Of a stretch of DNA of 34,013 bases, positions 1-6,688 are shown piece by piece. A program made the translations under genes and the position numbers. The DNA lies in the NCBI GenBank assembly GCA_029561105.1, contig JAKQJQ010000222.1, positions 1 through 34,013 on the forward strand, given 5' to 3'. Position 1 is the first letter of the stretch. Every line of letters begins with the position of its first letter. The stretch comes from Bacteroidota bacterium. GTDB taxonomy: Bacteria > Bacteroidota > Bacteroidia > Flavobacteriales > Flavobacteriaceae. Below the pieces are notes generated by a model that was not told the origin of the DNA, did no database searches, and worked only from the letters and a program-made list of their open reading frames with translations.

Positions 1-254
1 CCACCCGTCACCGTTGATTCATCGCCACCCGTCACCGTTGCGGCATAGCCACCCGTCACCGTTGCGGCATCGCCACCCGTCACCGTTGCGGCATAGCCAC
101 CCGTCACCGTTGCGGCATCGCCACCCGTCACCGTTGCGGCATCGCCACCCGTCACCGTTGCGGCATCGCCACCCGTCACCGTTGCGCGATAGCCACCCGT
201 CACCGTTGCGGCATCGCCACCCGTCACCGTTGCGGCATCGCCACCCGTCACCGT
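1..254. repeat. 24-bp tandem repeat, 10 full copies plus a 14-bp partial
   Basis: Ten contiguous 24-bp copies start at 1, 25, 49, and so on to 217, followed by a partial copy at 241-254. There are no spacers. The period is a multiple of three and keeps the minus-strand frame open (VTGGDAAT unit). Changes between copies are few: GAT/TAT at the Asp/Tyr codon, CGC in place of GCC in the copy at 169-192, and GAA-TCA in the copy at 1-24. The array reaches the window edge and may continue. Confidence 0.97.
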
Positions 255-635
255 GCCAAACATTACAGCTGTTCCATCGGGCGCGAAGTGTTGAATAATC
301 GCAATTGCATTTTCGCGTTCTCCGCAAAACAAAACGTCGCACTCAGGAAACTTGACCTTGCCTTCCAGGTCAATGACCTTTGATGCTTCAACGCTCATTA
401 CAAGCCACTTCGCATCTTCATCACTGCATCGCAGGCCGCTGTCACCCGCGCCCCAAAGGAATGCGTGTAGGCCATTGCCACACTCTTGCGTGGGCTTCCA
501 ATCAGGTGCGGAACAATGGCCGGATTCCGGCCATTGAAAATCGTTGTGAGAGGCTACCAAATTAGCTGGCAGCGATTTTAGGCAAAGCACATGGCTCTCA
601 GCAGGAGCGAATTGTGTGAAATCAAAATTGTGCAT
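1..635 (-). CDS. Partial DUF7666-like protein with C-terminal octapeptide repeats (3' end outside window)
   Basis: The frame is open from ATG at 635 to the window edge, at least 211 codons with no stop, so the C-terminus is missing. Residues 1 to about 127 form a compact domain with ECGNGLHAFLWG, DEDAKWLVMSVEA and CDVLFCGERE. This resembles phage proteins of unknown function that I associate with DUF7666 (Cys-Gly-x-Gly-Leu-His motif). From about residue 128 the protein is tandem VTGGDAAT-type octapeptides, with D/Y alternation at position 5. They are encoded by the 24-bp DNA repeat at 1-254. The leader upstream of the ATG is A-rich (CTCAAAAAAATAACG), as expected for Bacteroidota. It is the last visible gene of the unit starting near 1940. 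Function is unknown; the repeats could form a beta-roll. The frame is sure, the family name less so. Confidence 0.8.
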   Translation of the reverse strand, partial: MHNFDFTQFAPAESHVLCLKSLPANLVASHNDFQWPESGHCSAPDWKPTQECGNGLHAFLWGAGDSGLRCSDEDAKWLVMSVEASKVIDLEGKVKFPECDVLFCGERENAIAIIQHFAPDGTAVMFGTVTGGDAATVTGGDAATVTGGYRATVTGGDAATVTGGDAATVTGGDAATVTGGYAATVTGGDAATVTGGYAATVTGGDESTVTG

Positions 636-659
636 CGTTATTTTTTTGAGTGGTGAAAG

Positions 660-1316
660 TTATATGATAAGTTTCCAGAATGATTCTGGAAGATGGATGT
701 TTTTAATATCGATTGCCCCCTTGAAAAGCGGGGCGATTTCTGAGTGTGAGTATCCGGCAATGCCGCAAGCGATTGGTGTGACAAGGAATGTTTTTTCATG
801 GTTCTCTTTTGCGAAATCGATAAAGCAGTCTACCCAAAGGGCTATTTGTGTGATCTTCAATTTTTGGATGTTTTTGTCACACGTTGGGATTGCGTAGCAT
901 TGCCCGGTTGGCCCTTCGCCAATTCCAGATTGTGCCCCAAAAAGTTTTGCCGCATAGCTTGCAGCACCTCCGCCATGCGCACCTGCCAGATTCGAGCCGA
1001 AAACAAATACCTCGTTTGGCGCAAGGCTTTCGATTAGCGGCATTGTAAATCGCCTTTTCATAGTCAATTCAACAGCAACCCGGCAAGACTTCAAAAACTC
1101 GCCCATCGGCCCCGTTTCAAGATGTTGGCTTAGAAGTTCCGTTATTGGAAGCCTCGAAATTTTGCCCGAAATCGGGTCTATGTAAGAGACTTCCATGATT
1201 GTGATTTCTTGCTGCGCACCCTCCAAATTTATGGCAGCAACCCCGGAAAACTCAACCTCGAAATCTAGGCGTGGGTGTTTGTTGGTGGTATGGGTGAAAT
1301 TGAAATTTACTAGCAT
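660..1316 (-). CDS. A1S_2505-type phage non-structural protein
   Basis: 218 residues. The C-terminal half has FVFGSNLAGAHGGGAASYA (about 105-123), then GQCYAIPT and TPIACGIAGYSHSEIAPLF. This is the signature of the phage family annotated A1S_2505, which has a macro-like glycine-rich nucleotide or ADP-ribose pocket (family knowledge). The first 90 or so residues (DFEVEFSGVAAINLEG) are an extra domain that I do not recognise. It lies 24 bp upstream of the repeat protein and 4 bp downstream of a small membrane protein, so it belongs to the accessory unit rather than the virion genes. Biochemical role is unknown; nucleotide-derivative binding is inference. Family assignment is fairly secure. Confidence 0.75.
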   Translation of the reverse strand: MLVNFNFTHTTNKHPRLDFEVEFSGVAAINLEGAQQEITIMEVSYIDPISGKISRLPITELLSQHLETGPMGEFLKSCRVAVELTMKRRFTMPLIESLAPNEVFVFGSNLAGAHGGGAASYAAKLFGAQSGIGEGPTGQCYAIPTCDKNIQKLKITQIALWVDCFIDFAKENHEKTFLVTPIACGIAGYSHSEIAPLFKGAIDIKNIHLPESFWKLII

Positions 1317-1320
1317 GGTC

Positions 1321-1503
1321 TCATTTTAAAAGTGATACAACCGAAAATATAAGCGCAAGCACACTACAAACCAGTGTAATGGCGCGGATAACGTCGTTGT
1401 TTAGAACGTAGTCCCTCACAAATGAAGCTTCGCGCTCCAGGTGCTTAACCCGCGATTCAAGCGGTATGGGTTCGTTGTTTGAAAGGTCTTTGTATTCTGG
1501 CAT
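1321..1503 (-). CDS. Small membrane protein, 60 aa
   Basis: I use ATG at 1503 (MPEYKDLSNNEP), since a longer reading would overlap the upstream gene. Residues 1-38 are polar and probably helical. Residues 39-59 form one hydrophobic helix (VIRAITLVCSVLALIFSVVS), followed by LLK. The layout, a soluble N-terminus and one C-terminal membrane span, resembles small phage membrane proteins of the XhlA or tail-anchored type, but no family motif is present. It sits between a polytopic membrane protein and the A1S_2505-type gene and is probably co-transcribed with both. Function not recognised. Confidence 0.6.
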   Translation of the reverse strand: MPEYKDLSNNEPIPLESRVKHLEREASFVRDYVLNNDVIRAITLVCSVLALIFSVVSLLK

Positions 1504-1516
1504 TTTGATTAGGATT

Positions 1517-1888
1517 TTAAAAGCCGAACATACTAATGTGATCTTCGCCGTCATTGTCAAACTTGGCACCCAAAAAAGCGGTCACAATATTGAACACCGC
1601 CCACATTGCAAGCAACAAAGTCCATGGCCCCCAAATTTCCGGGTCTTTGAGATAGGGAACAAAGGCGAAAAACCTGACAATTACAGATGCCGCGACCCCG
1701 GACAATGGGCCTATTAGAAAACAGACTGTCATCATTGCCCAAAACGCCAAAATCATAAACACTTTGAACGCCGGGCGTTCCTGAGTGTCGCCCCACATTC
1801 CAATCGCGCTGGCAATGTATGGGGCAATTGCGCCGACAATCGTTATGGCCAGGTGGTAGTTGAAGCAGGCTTGATACAACTTTTTCAT
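1517..1888 (-). CDS. Polytopic membrane protein, 123 aa
   Basis: The protein is mainly hydrophobic, with three or four likely membrane spans (about residues 12-30, 41-60, 63-77 and 92-110) and an acidic tail (DNDGEDH). It is the first gene after the promoter match at 1946-1978 and follows the endolysin gene across a terminator. Size and topology would fit a holin or a superinfection or immunity membrane protein, but nothing in the sequence decides between them. The start at 1888 (MKKLYQ) is the only ATG giving the full first span. Confidence 0.6.
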   Translation of the reverse strand: MKKLYQACFNYHLAITIVGAIAPYIASAIGMWGDTQERPAFKVFMILAFWAMMTVCFLIGPLSGVAASVIVRFFAFVPYLKDPEIWGPWTLLLAMWAVFNIVTAFLGAKFDNDGEDHISMFGF

Positions 1889-1945
1889 TTTCCTACATTA
1901 TTTGTGTGAATGACAACATTTTAACTGCTTTTTGTTTGATAGTGT

Positions 1946-1978
1946 CAAAGGTAATAATTAGTTACCTAGATAACCAAA
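1946..1978 (-). promoter_or_regulatory. Bacteroidota-type promoter match upstream of the 1888 gene
   Basis: On the minus strand, TTTG (1978-1975) is followed after 21 nt by TACCTTTG (1953-1946). This matches the Bacteroidota consensus TTTG / TAnnTTTG. It lies in a very AT-rich gap (1889-2050), downstream of the terminator at 2043-2081 and about 58 bp before the start codon at 1888. It would make the genes from 1888 to 1 an independent unit. Confidence 0.6.
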
Positions 1979-2042
1979 TAAATTATAAAAAAACTTTTAA
2001 AATATTTTTTAAACACCTATAAATCAACATTTTAAAACCAAA

Positions 2043-2081
2043 ATAAAAAAGCAGCCACCGCGCACTTTTGGCGGCAACTGC
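2043..2081 (-). terminator. Rho-independent terminator after the M15 endolysin gene
   Basis: Minus-strand stem GCAGTTGCCGC / GCGGTGGCTGC (2081-2071 with 2061-2051) forms 11 pairs if G-U is allowed, with a 9-nt loop. It is followed directly by TTTTTTATTTT. It closes the endolysin and glycosidase unit. Confidence 0.8.
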
Positions 2082-2138
2082 TTTACATTGTCATCAGTAG
2101 ACAATCCCTTGAACATTATTTTGCAATTTTGGTGCCAC

Positions 2139-2636
2139 CTATGGATTTACGAACAAAATGCCGTGCGCAGGGTGTAACCCGTCAATCTTAGGCCGGCAAT
2201 CTAGGTGCAACCAACTTCGGGTGTATTCTACTTGCTCGATTGTTGTCAGTCCAGCGTCTAAAAATTCATCCAAATTGGCCATTATGATTTGTAGAACCTG
2301 TGGCGGCTGCATTCCACGAACCTTCAAATCGTCCGCACATCCGCGCCGGTGCTGCGATAACAGCCCGCCCGTTTCATCCCAAATCGGGCGAAACCCTGAC
2401 GAATCATAAACCGTTTGCCCCGGCTTTGCAAAATGCCAGTTATTGATCGTTGTTGGTGCCCCTGTTTTTTCACGAACCAGGTCGGCATTCCGTACCGATT
2501 TTGGGTCAACCATCCACATGGCCTTTACGCCCAAAATTCTCCATGTGCGCGCATCAACGCATTCACGGACATCGAACCACTTTGAGCCGTGGCATGGGTA
2601 CTCTGGAAGTTGTATTTTAGGAATTATGATTTCCAT
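2139..2636 (-). CDS. M15-type peptidase, probable endolysin
   Basis: 165 residues with the M15 zinc-peptidase signature. SQHRRGCADD at 94-103 fits SxHxxGxAxD and gives ligands His96 and Asp103. WLHLD at 142-146 gives the third ligand, His144. Family members cut peptide cross-links in peptidoglycan, and single-domain M15 enzymes are common phage endolysins. There is no signal peptide, so release would need a holin. Small membrane proteins that could serve are at 4999-5448, 7037-7222 and 1517-1888. It starts 3 bp after the stop of the glycoside hydrolase lipoprotein gene and is followed by a strong terminator, so these two genes form one lysis or envelope unit. Confidence 0.85.
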   Translation of the reverse strand: MEIIIPKIQLPEYPCHGSKWFDVRECVDARTWRILGVKAMWMVDPKSVRNADLVREKTGAPTTINNWHFAKPGQTVYDSSGFRPIWDETGGLLSQHRRGCADDLKVRGMQPPQVLQIIMANLDEFLDAGLTTIEQVEYTRSWLHLDCRPKIDGLHPAHGILFVNP

Positions 2637-2639
2637 TTT

Positions 2640-4232
2640 TTACAGATTGAAAAATTGAACGTCCTCCGTAACCTGCAAGGTTTTTCCCTCCAGGTCTGCC
2701 ATTTTGTTTTTTCCCTCTACGGTAGGCCACCATGCCGCCAAAACGCGGCTCCCATCCTGTTTTTTGAACATCATGGCCCGGCAATTTGCGGTTGATACGT
2801 CCTTTACAAACTCAAGGCCCTGGAGGCTTCGTATCAGGCCCGTGACGGCAATGTATGAAGGCTTTGGCGCAAATACCTTGCCCGGTTCGCCTTCGCCGTA
2901 AAGAAGGCCGCTGTTTGTGTACAAGCCACCATTTTCCGCACCCTGTTCATCGTTTCCGTTAAACACCGCCGAACTTCCAACACCAAGCCTCATATATTCC
3001 ATGTACGAGCGGCAAACCCACGTGGCTTGCAGTTGTTCGCTCGACTTGCCTGCAATCGGTTTGGCCCACATCCAAGACGGGCCACGGGTATCGCACCCAA
3101 ACTCCGAAACGCTCAGGGGTTTGCCGTGAAGTTTGGCGAAATCAACAAACTGCCTTACCCCTTCAAAATCTTGGTCCTGTTCGGGGGCACACGCCCCGCC
3201 ATCGTACCAGGTGGGCGGCCATACACCAACGCGGTTTCCAGCGTGTGAGTAGTGGTGCAAATCAAACACGTCTGGCAGGGGCTTGCCCATCGATTTTAGG
3301 GCATTCACAAACCGCGTCATGTATTCCATGTCGAAGCCCGTAAGCCCCGCCATGTAAACGGGTACGGTGGGGTCGGCTGCCTTGATCTCTGCATAACAAG
3401 CGGCGAAAAGCGCGGCGTATTCTTCGGGCTCAAAGTAGATGCCGCTACCGTCGCCCTTATGCCACCACTTATCCGGCTCGTTCCATACCTGAAGCCCAAA
3501 TTTTAGGCCCAAACCAGAAATACGCTCGTTTGGCGGGTCGTTCGTCCAACGTGGCGAGGTGTTCACCCAAAGCCCGCCTTCAGGGTGCTTGTTTTTCCCG
3601 TAGCGTTTTGCCACCTCTCCAAATATTCGCGCATAGGCCGCGTAGCTGTCAGGATTGACCCTGGAAGTGCCCGGTGAAATGATTGGCGGGTGGTCGGGCA
3701 CAAATTGAGCCTGGTTGAACACAGCGCGTTTTTTTGCCCCATTTGCGGCCCAATCACTAAAGTCCGCAAATGGGTTGTAAGTATCTGCAAATGAAGCCGC
3801 CTGTGCCGCGCTTTTTACCTGATTTTGAGATTGCGAGGCCCAAAACCATGCGGGGGTTTGGTTGATGTTCAAAATAGGAGTGCAACCCTTTGAGTTTAGG
3901 GCACGAATCCAAGAATCTACCCCGGCTGCAGGATCTGTCCGTGCCTTTCCAATAGGCTCCAATCGCAAACCTTCGGGCGTTGAAATGAAGTCCGCCGAAA
4001 AATAGGCAAAGACCCGGGCAAAGGTGTCCATTTTGGCCACGGGTGTCCACGGAAAGCATCGGCTACCGATTTGCTGGGCCGACCCAATGCTTTGTGTTGG
4101 TGTTGGCGGGTTTTGAACCGTATCGCATACGCAAGTGCATGGCGGCTGGCAGTCTCTTTTTGGCGTATCCTGGCAGGACGAAAGGCAAACCAATAGGGCA
4201 ATGATTGAAAAAAATAGGGTGAATTGTCGCAT
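2640..4232 (-). CDS. Lipoprotein glycoside hydrolase, TIM-barrel clan A type
   Basis: I start at ATG 4232 (MRQFTLFFSII), because it opens a lipoprotein signal peptide ending LSSC (Cys20). The reading from 4310 would run through the terminator hairpin. 530 residues. After a Cys/Pro-rich linker (21-60) comes a (beta/alpha)8-type catalytic domain. QVWNEPDKWW supplies the likely acid/base Glu252, DLHHYSH (324-330) lines the site, and LSVSEFG supplies the likely nucleophile Glu377. The spacing and the NEP and SEFG motifs suit clan GH-A (GH5/GH39-like); substrate cannot be read. It would be outer-membrane anchored, so surface or capsule polysaccharide is the plausible target (inference). A 10-bp terminator stem precedes it and the M15 gene follows at 3 bp. 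Confidence 0.8.
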   Translation of the reverse strand: MRQFTLFFSIIALLVCLSSCQDTPKRDCQPPCTCVCDTVQNPPTPTQSIGSAQQIGSRCFPWTPVAKMDTFARVFAYFSADFISTPEGLRLEPIGKARTDPAAGVDSWIRALNSKGCTPILNINQTPAWFWASQSQNQVKSAAQAASFADTYNPFADFSDWAANGAKKRAVFNQAQFVPDHPPIISPGTSRVNPDSYAAYARIFGEVAKRYGKNKHPEGGLWVNTSPRWTNDPPNERISGLGLKFGLQVWNEPDKWWHKGDGSGIYFEPEEYAALFAACYAEIKAADPTVPVYMAGLTGFDMEYMTRFVNALKSMGKPLPDVFDLHHYSHAGNRVGVWPPTWYDGGACAPEQDQDFEGVRQFVDFAKLHGKPLSVSEFGCDTRGPSWMWAKPIAGKSSEQLQATWVCRSYMEYMRLGVGSSAVFNGNDEQGAENGGLYTNSGLLYGEGEPGKVFAPKPSYIAVTGLIRSLQGLEFVKDVSTANCRAMMFKKQDGSRVLAAWWPTVEGKNKMADLEGKTLQVTEDVQFFNL

Positions 4233-4270
4233 AGTTATGGTTTTGATTGAAAAATGTAATGCTAAGGTAC

Positions 4271-4310
4271 AAAAAAAGATGCAGCCCCCGCGCGTTTGCC
4301 GGGGCTGCAT
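4271..4310 (-). terminator. Strong rho-independent terminator upstream of the glycosidase gene
   Basis: Perfect 10-bp stem ATGCAGCCCC / GGGGCTGCAT (4279-4288 with 4301-4310). On the minus strand it is followed by CTTTTTTT. It ends the transcript of the secreted Cys-rich protein gene. Confidence 0.9.
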
Positions 4311-4364
4311 TCCTTTGTTAAAGCTAATTTCTTGACGCTACAAATATAGCGGGTTTTTACTTGA

Positions 4365-4859
4365 CTAATTTCTGGAATTTGCGATTTTCAAAATCTTCAT
4401 GTATTCAGAATCTTCTTTTACAACCAAATCCCATCCATCAAACCGCGTCCTGGTTTCATGCCTGTAACATTTCGAACAAATGCGCGCTTCGTTTGTGGTA
4501 ACCGTGCATCCACATTGGCAAAACTGCATGGTTTGAAATTCTTGTTTTACGTTCACATCATCCTCAGCTGCATAAACCCAAGAATGGTCGCACTCTTCTA
4601 TGCCTTTGGGGAATGCCGCCCATTTTGTGTGCCTGGTAAACGGTATGCAGTCATGCGCTCCAAGAATCCGGATAGTAACTTGGTCGCCGTTTGTTGAAAA
4701 CTGAAGGTTGTCACTATTTACAAATTCTGTGGTGAAAATTGGCGGTTCAACGATGGATGTATCGTATGAAATCGAAATTCCGGCGCCCATTATTTCAACC
4801 TGTCCAAACATTTGTAAACAGGCAAAAAGTAACATTGTGAGTGCGATTGTTTTTTTCAT
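4365..4859 (-). CDS. Secreted Cys-rich (zinc-ribbon-like) protein, 164 aa
   Basis: I start at ATG 4859 (MKKTIALTMLLFACLQ), since the upstream reading passes through terminator DNA. The signal peptide is followed by Gln at +1 (MFG|QVEIM). In the C-terminal half, FCQCGC and ICSKCYRHE (about residues 114-140) form a CxCxC ... CxxCxxH cluster that could bind zinc or make disulfides. Upstream lie HDCIP and EECDHSW. No family is recognised. The gene is bounded by tandem terminators upstream (4882-4972) and another downstream (4271-4310), the layout of a self-contained accessory ('moron') gene, though I see no clear promoter in the 140-bp gap. Confidence 0.65.
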   Translation of the reverse strand: MKKTIALTMLLFACLQMFGQVEIMGAGISISYDTSIVEPPIFTTEFVNSDNLQFSTNGDQVTIRILGAHDCIPFTRHTKWAAFPKGIEECDHSWVYAAEDDVNVKQEFQTMQFCQCGCTVTTNEARICSKCYRHETRTRFDGWDLVVKEDSEYMKILKIANSRN

Positions 4860-4881
4860 TGTAAAAATTTGTCTTGTTGAT

Positions 4882-4918
4882 AAAAATCCCGCCTCCTTAC
4901 AAACCGGGAAAAGCGGGA
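4882..4918 (-). terminator. Second of two tandem terminators after the holin-like gene
   Basis: Minus-strand stem TCCCGC (4918-4913) pairs with GCGGGA (4892-4887) and is followed by TTTTTAT. Confidence 0.65.
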
Positions 4919-4936
4919 AAATCTGTTCAGGTGGAA

Positions 4937-4972
4937 TAAAAATGCCCGTCGCCGTACCAGGGCTAAACGGGC
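4937..4972 (-). terminator. First of two tandem terminators after the holin-like gene
   Basis: Minus-strand stem GCCCGT (4972-4967) pairs with ACGGGC (4949-4944) and is followed by ATTTTTATT. It begins 27 bp after the stop codon at 4999. Confidence 0.7.
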
Positions 4973-4998
4973 AAAGTGGGCAAAATGTCAATTGAAAC

Positions 4999-5448
4999 CT
5001 ATTCTTTCGCCACGGCCACTTTCTTTTTCAAAAGTGTGCCGATAAAGCCGATAATCGACAAGATAAGTAGGGAGACGAAATTGGTCCACTCCCCATTGAG
5101 GGCATAATCAACCAGTTTCGTGTAGTCTTCATTGGCCAGGTAAAACCCAACAGTGCCAAGCAGGGGAATGACGATATTGGCAACCGAAAGCAGCCACGAC
5201 CTACTTTTAATAAAGGCCCAAAAATTAGGCTTGTCTGTTTTCCAGGTGCGAACCCAAAGGAATGCCATCGTGCCAAAGTTGATGAGTGCCCCGATAATAA
5301 GTGGAAGCGATTGTGCCTTGAAAGCCGCAACGATTTCGATGGCAGATTGGTTTGGGTCGATCTGCTGGAAACCTGCGAGAAACAGCGCGTAAAAACTCGC
5401 GCTCAGCACCTGCGTGAACAGGTTGATTTTGTCGGTAATACTTCTCAT
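4999..5448 (-). CDS. Holin-like membrane protein, 149 aa
   Basis: Likely membrane spans at about residues 10-28, 48-66, 84-105 and 122-141, ending in a lysine-rich tail (LLKKKVAVAKE). Size, spans and charged C-terminus suit a phage holin, which would let the signal-less M15 endolysin reach peptidoglycan. It lies between the astacin-like lipoprotein gene (31 bp upstream) and tandem terminators. No holin family signature is certain, and other small membrane proteins in the window are competing candidates. Confidence 0.55.
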   Translation of the reverse strand: MRSITDKINLFTQVLSASFYALFLAGFQQIDPNQSAIEIVAAFKAQSLPLIIGALINFGTMAFLWVRTWKTDKPNFWAFIKSRSWLLSVANIVIPLLGTVGFYLANEDYTKLVDYALNGEWTNFVSLLILSIIGFIGTLLKKKVAVAKE

Positions 5449-5479
5449 TGTTGTAATGATATTTTAGTGATGTGCTTGA

Positions 5480-6394
5480 TTACTTGTTGAAAATAGCCTT
5501 TGTCTTTGCGTAGGTCCTGGCACTTTCATTTTTTGCCGAAAGTGCCCATTTCAAAAGGCTGTCCCGTTGTGCGGCGGTTATCAAAACGGTTTCACCGCTT
5601 GGAGGTGGGTTTGGTGCCGGATAGACCTTTGCCCAAAAATCATTATCCGTGCTGCTTAGGTATTGGCCGCCTGGAATTGAAGCGTTTGAACACGTCCAGC
5701 GTGCCGGGACCGCGTACTGCATAACCGATACTTTATCCCACGGTGTTGATGGGTATTTTGCAGGGTCACAAACAAAAAGTACGTTGTGGTCTACCGTTGC
5801 CTTATCCCAATTATTCGGGGGCTTTCCCAAATCAGCGTACACGTTTTGAGCAATCCAGCAAATACCGGAATTTCCGTTACATTGTTCGTGCATCGCACCA
5901 AGCGCATGGCCAACCTCGTGCCGTGCAACCCCGTCCGTGTATTTTCCTGTACCGTCCTTTGAGTTCCAACCCCAACCAACGTTTCCGGTCGGCTGTGATT
6001 GTGGGATTGAGGCGCAATCCGTACCGATATAGCTGTATGCCCCTTGTGAGGTATTGAATGCCCAACGGAGGTCAAAAGGCCCGGATGCCGGATATGTAAA
6101 CGAAAGGTTTGTGATTTCGTCCCATTCTGCCAGGGCAGATTTTACAAACTCGATTTGGGCGATTGATGAATTTGGGGCAAAACCAACCTTCAAAACACGT
6201 CCGTTTGGCCAATACCGGGTTGGGGATCCTACTGCGCGTTGATTGGATTTCAGGGCATCGATTGCCGCGCAAAAGCGCAAAGAATCCGGTGCCTCAGTTG
6301 AGTTTTCGGGTGGGTTTGGTGCCGTCTTTTTTTCGCTGCATGATGCAAGCAGCAAAAGCATGGCAATTGGAAGGAATGTAAAAAGCTTTCTCAT
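5480..6394 (-). CDS. Astacin-type zinc metalloprotease lipoprotein
   Basis: 304 residues. A lipoprotein signal ends LLLLASC (Cys19). The zinc site HEVGHALGAMHE (159-170) is the full astacin/metzincin motif HExxHxxGxxH followed by the astacin-specific Glu. SVMQYA (223-228) is the Met-turn. Upstream, WDEITNLSFTY and DLRWAF match the usual N-terminal subdomain of secreted metzincins. It would sit in the outer membrane and cleave surface proteins. Such enzymes are common in Bacteroidota genomes and unusual in phages, so host origin is likely (inference). The gene follows the o-spanin-like gene by 9 bp and precedes the holin-like gene, linking it to cell exit or to modification of the host surface. 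Catalytic residues are intact. Confidence 0.85.
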   Translation of the reverse strand: MRKLFTFLPIAMLLLLASCSEKKTAPNPPENSTEAPDSLRFCAAIDALKSNQRAVGSPTRYWPNGRVLKVGFAPNSSIAQIEFVKSALAEWDEITNLSFTYPASGPFDLRWAFNTSQGAYSYIGTDCASIPQSQPTGNVGWGWNSKDGTGKYTDGVARHEVGHALGAMHEQCNGNSGICWIAQNVYADLGKPPNNWDKATVDHNVLFVCDPAKYPSTPWDKVSVMQYAVPARWTCSNASIPGGQYLSSTDNDFWAKVYPAPNPPPSGETVLITAAQRDSLLKWALSAKNESARTYAKTKAIFNK

Positions 6395-6403
6395 AGTATG
6401 TGG

Positions 6404-6688
6404 CTAGTTGGTTTTCGGTAGTACGTCCACCGTAAACTCAATTTTTTGGTGTGTGGTGTCGGGTGTTGTAGTGGAAAGCCGCATCATTTCCCGGCGAAGT
6501 TCGTTGTACTTCGCTTGAAACTCGGTACGGCTGCATCCCAAACTTTCAGATACGGATTGTTTCTGCGTATTTGAATCCTGCATGACCGTTACCCGTGTGA
6601 TTGATTGGATTTCATCGCCTTCAAACTGCTTTTCGCAGCCGATGAAACAGGCAATCAGTACCATTGCGATAAGTGTTAGGCGCTTCAT
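6404..6688 (-). CDS. Small lipoprotein, candidate outer-membrane spanin
   Basis: 94 residues with a lipoprotein signal ending CFIGC (Cys18) and a polar mature part of about 76 residues, including a helical stretch (EFQAKYNELRREMMRL). The start ATGA overlaps the end of the coiled-coil membrane protein gene by 4 bp. An outer-membrane lipoprotein encoded right after an inner-membrane coiled-coil protein is the typical gene arrangement of a two-component spanin (Rz/Rz1-like), which fuses the membranes at the last step of lysis. The Pro richness common in Rz1 is absent, so the role is inferred from context. Confidence 0.6.
   Translation of the reverse strand: MKRLTLIAMVLIACFIGCEKQFEGDEIQSITRVTVMQDSNTQKQSVSESLGCSRTEFQAKYNELRREMMRLSTTTPDTTHQKIEFTVDVLPKTN

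Noticed and set aside
1..254. CRISPR array
   Set aside because: Copies are contiguous with no spacers, the period is a codon multiple, and no cas genes are present.
14..298. Plus-strand HPSPLRHR repeat ORF and minus-strand GDGWRCRN repeat ORF over the 24-bp array
   Set aside because: Both are shadows of the array. The minus-strand VTGGDAAT frame continues a normal coding domain from ATG 635, the others do not.
4233..4310. Extended start at 4310 for the glycosidase gene
   Set aside because: This would translate the terminator hairpin and place the lipoprotein signal internally.
4860..4991. Extended start at 4991 for the secreted Cys-rich gene
   Set aside because: It reads through two terminator stems and hides the signal peptide.
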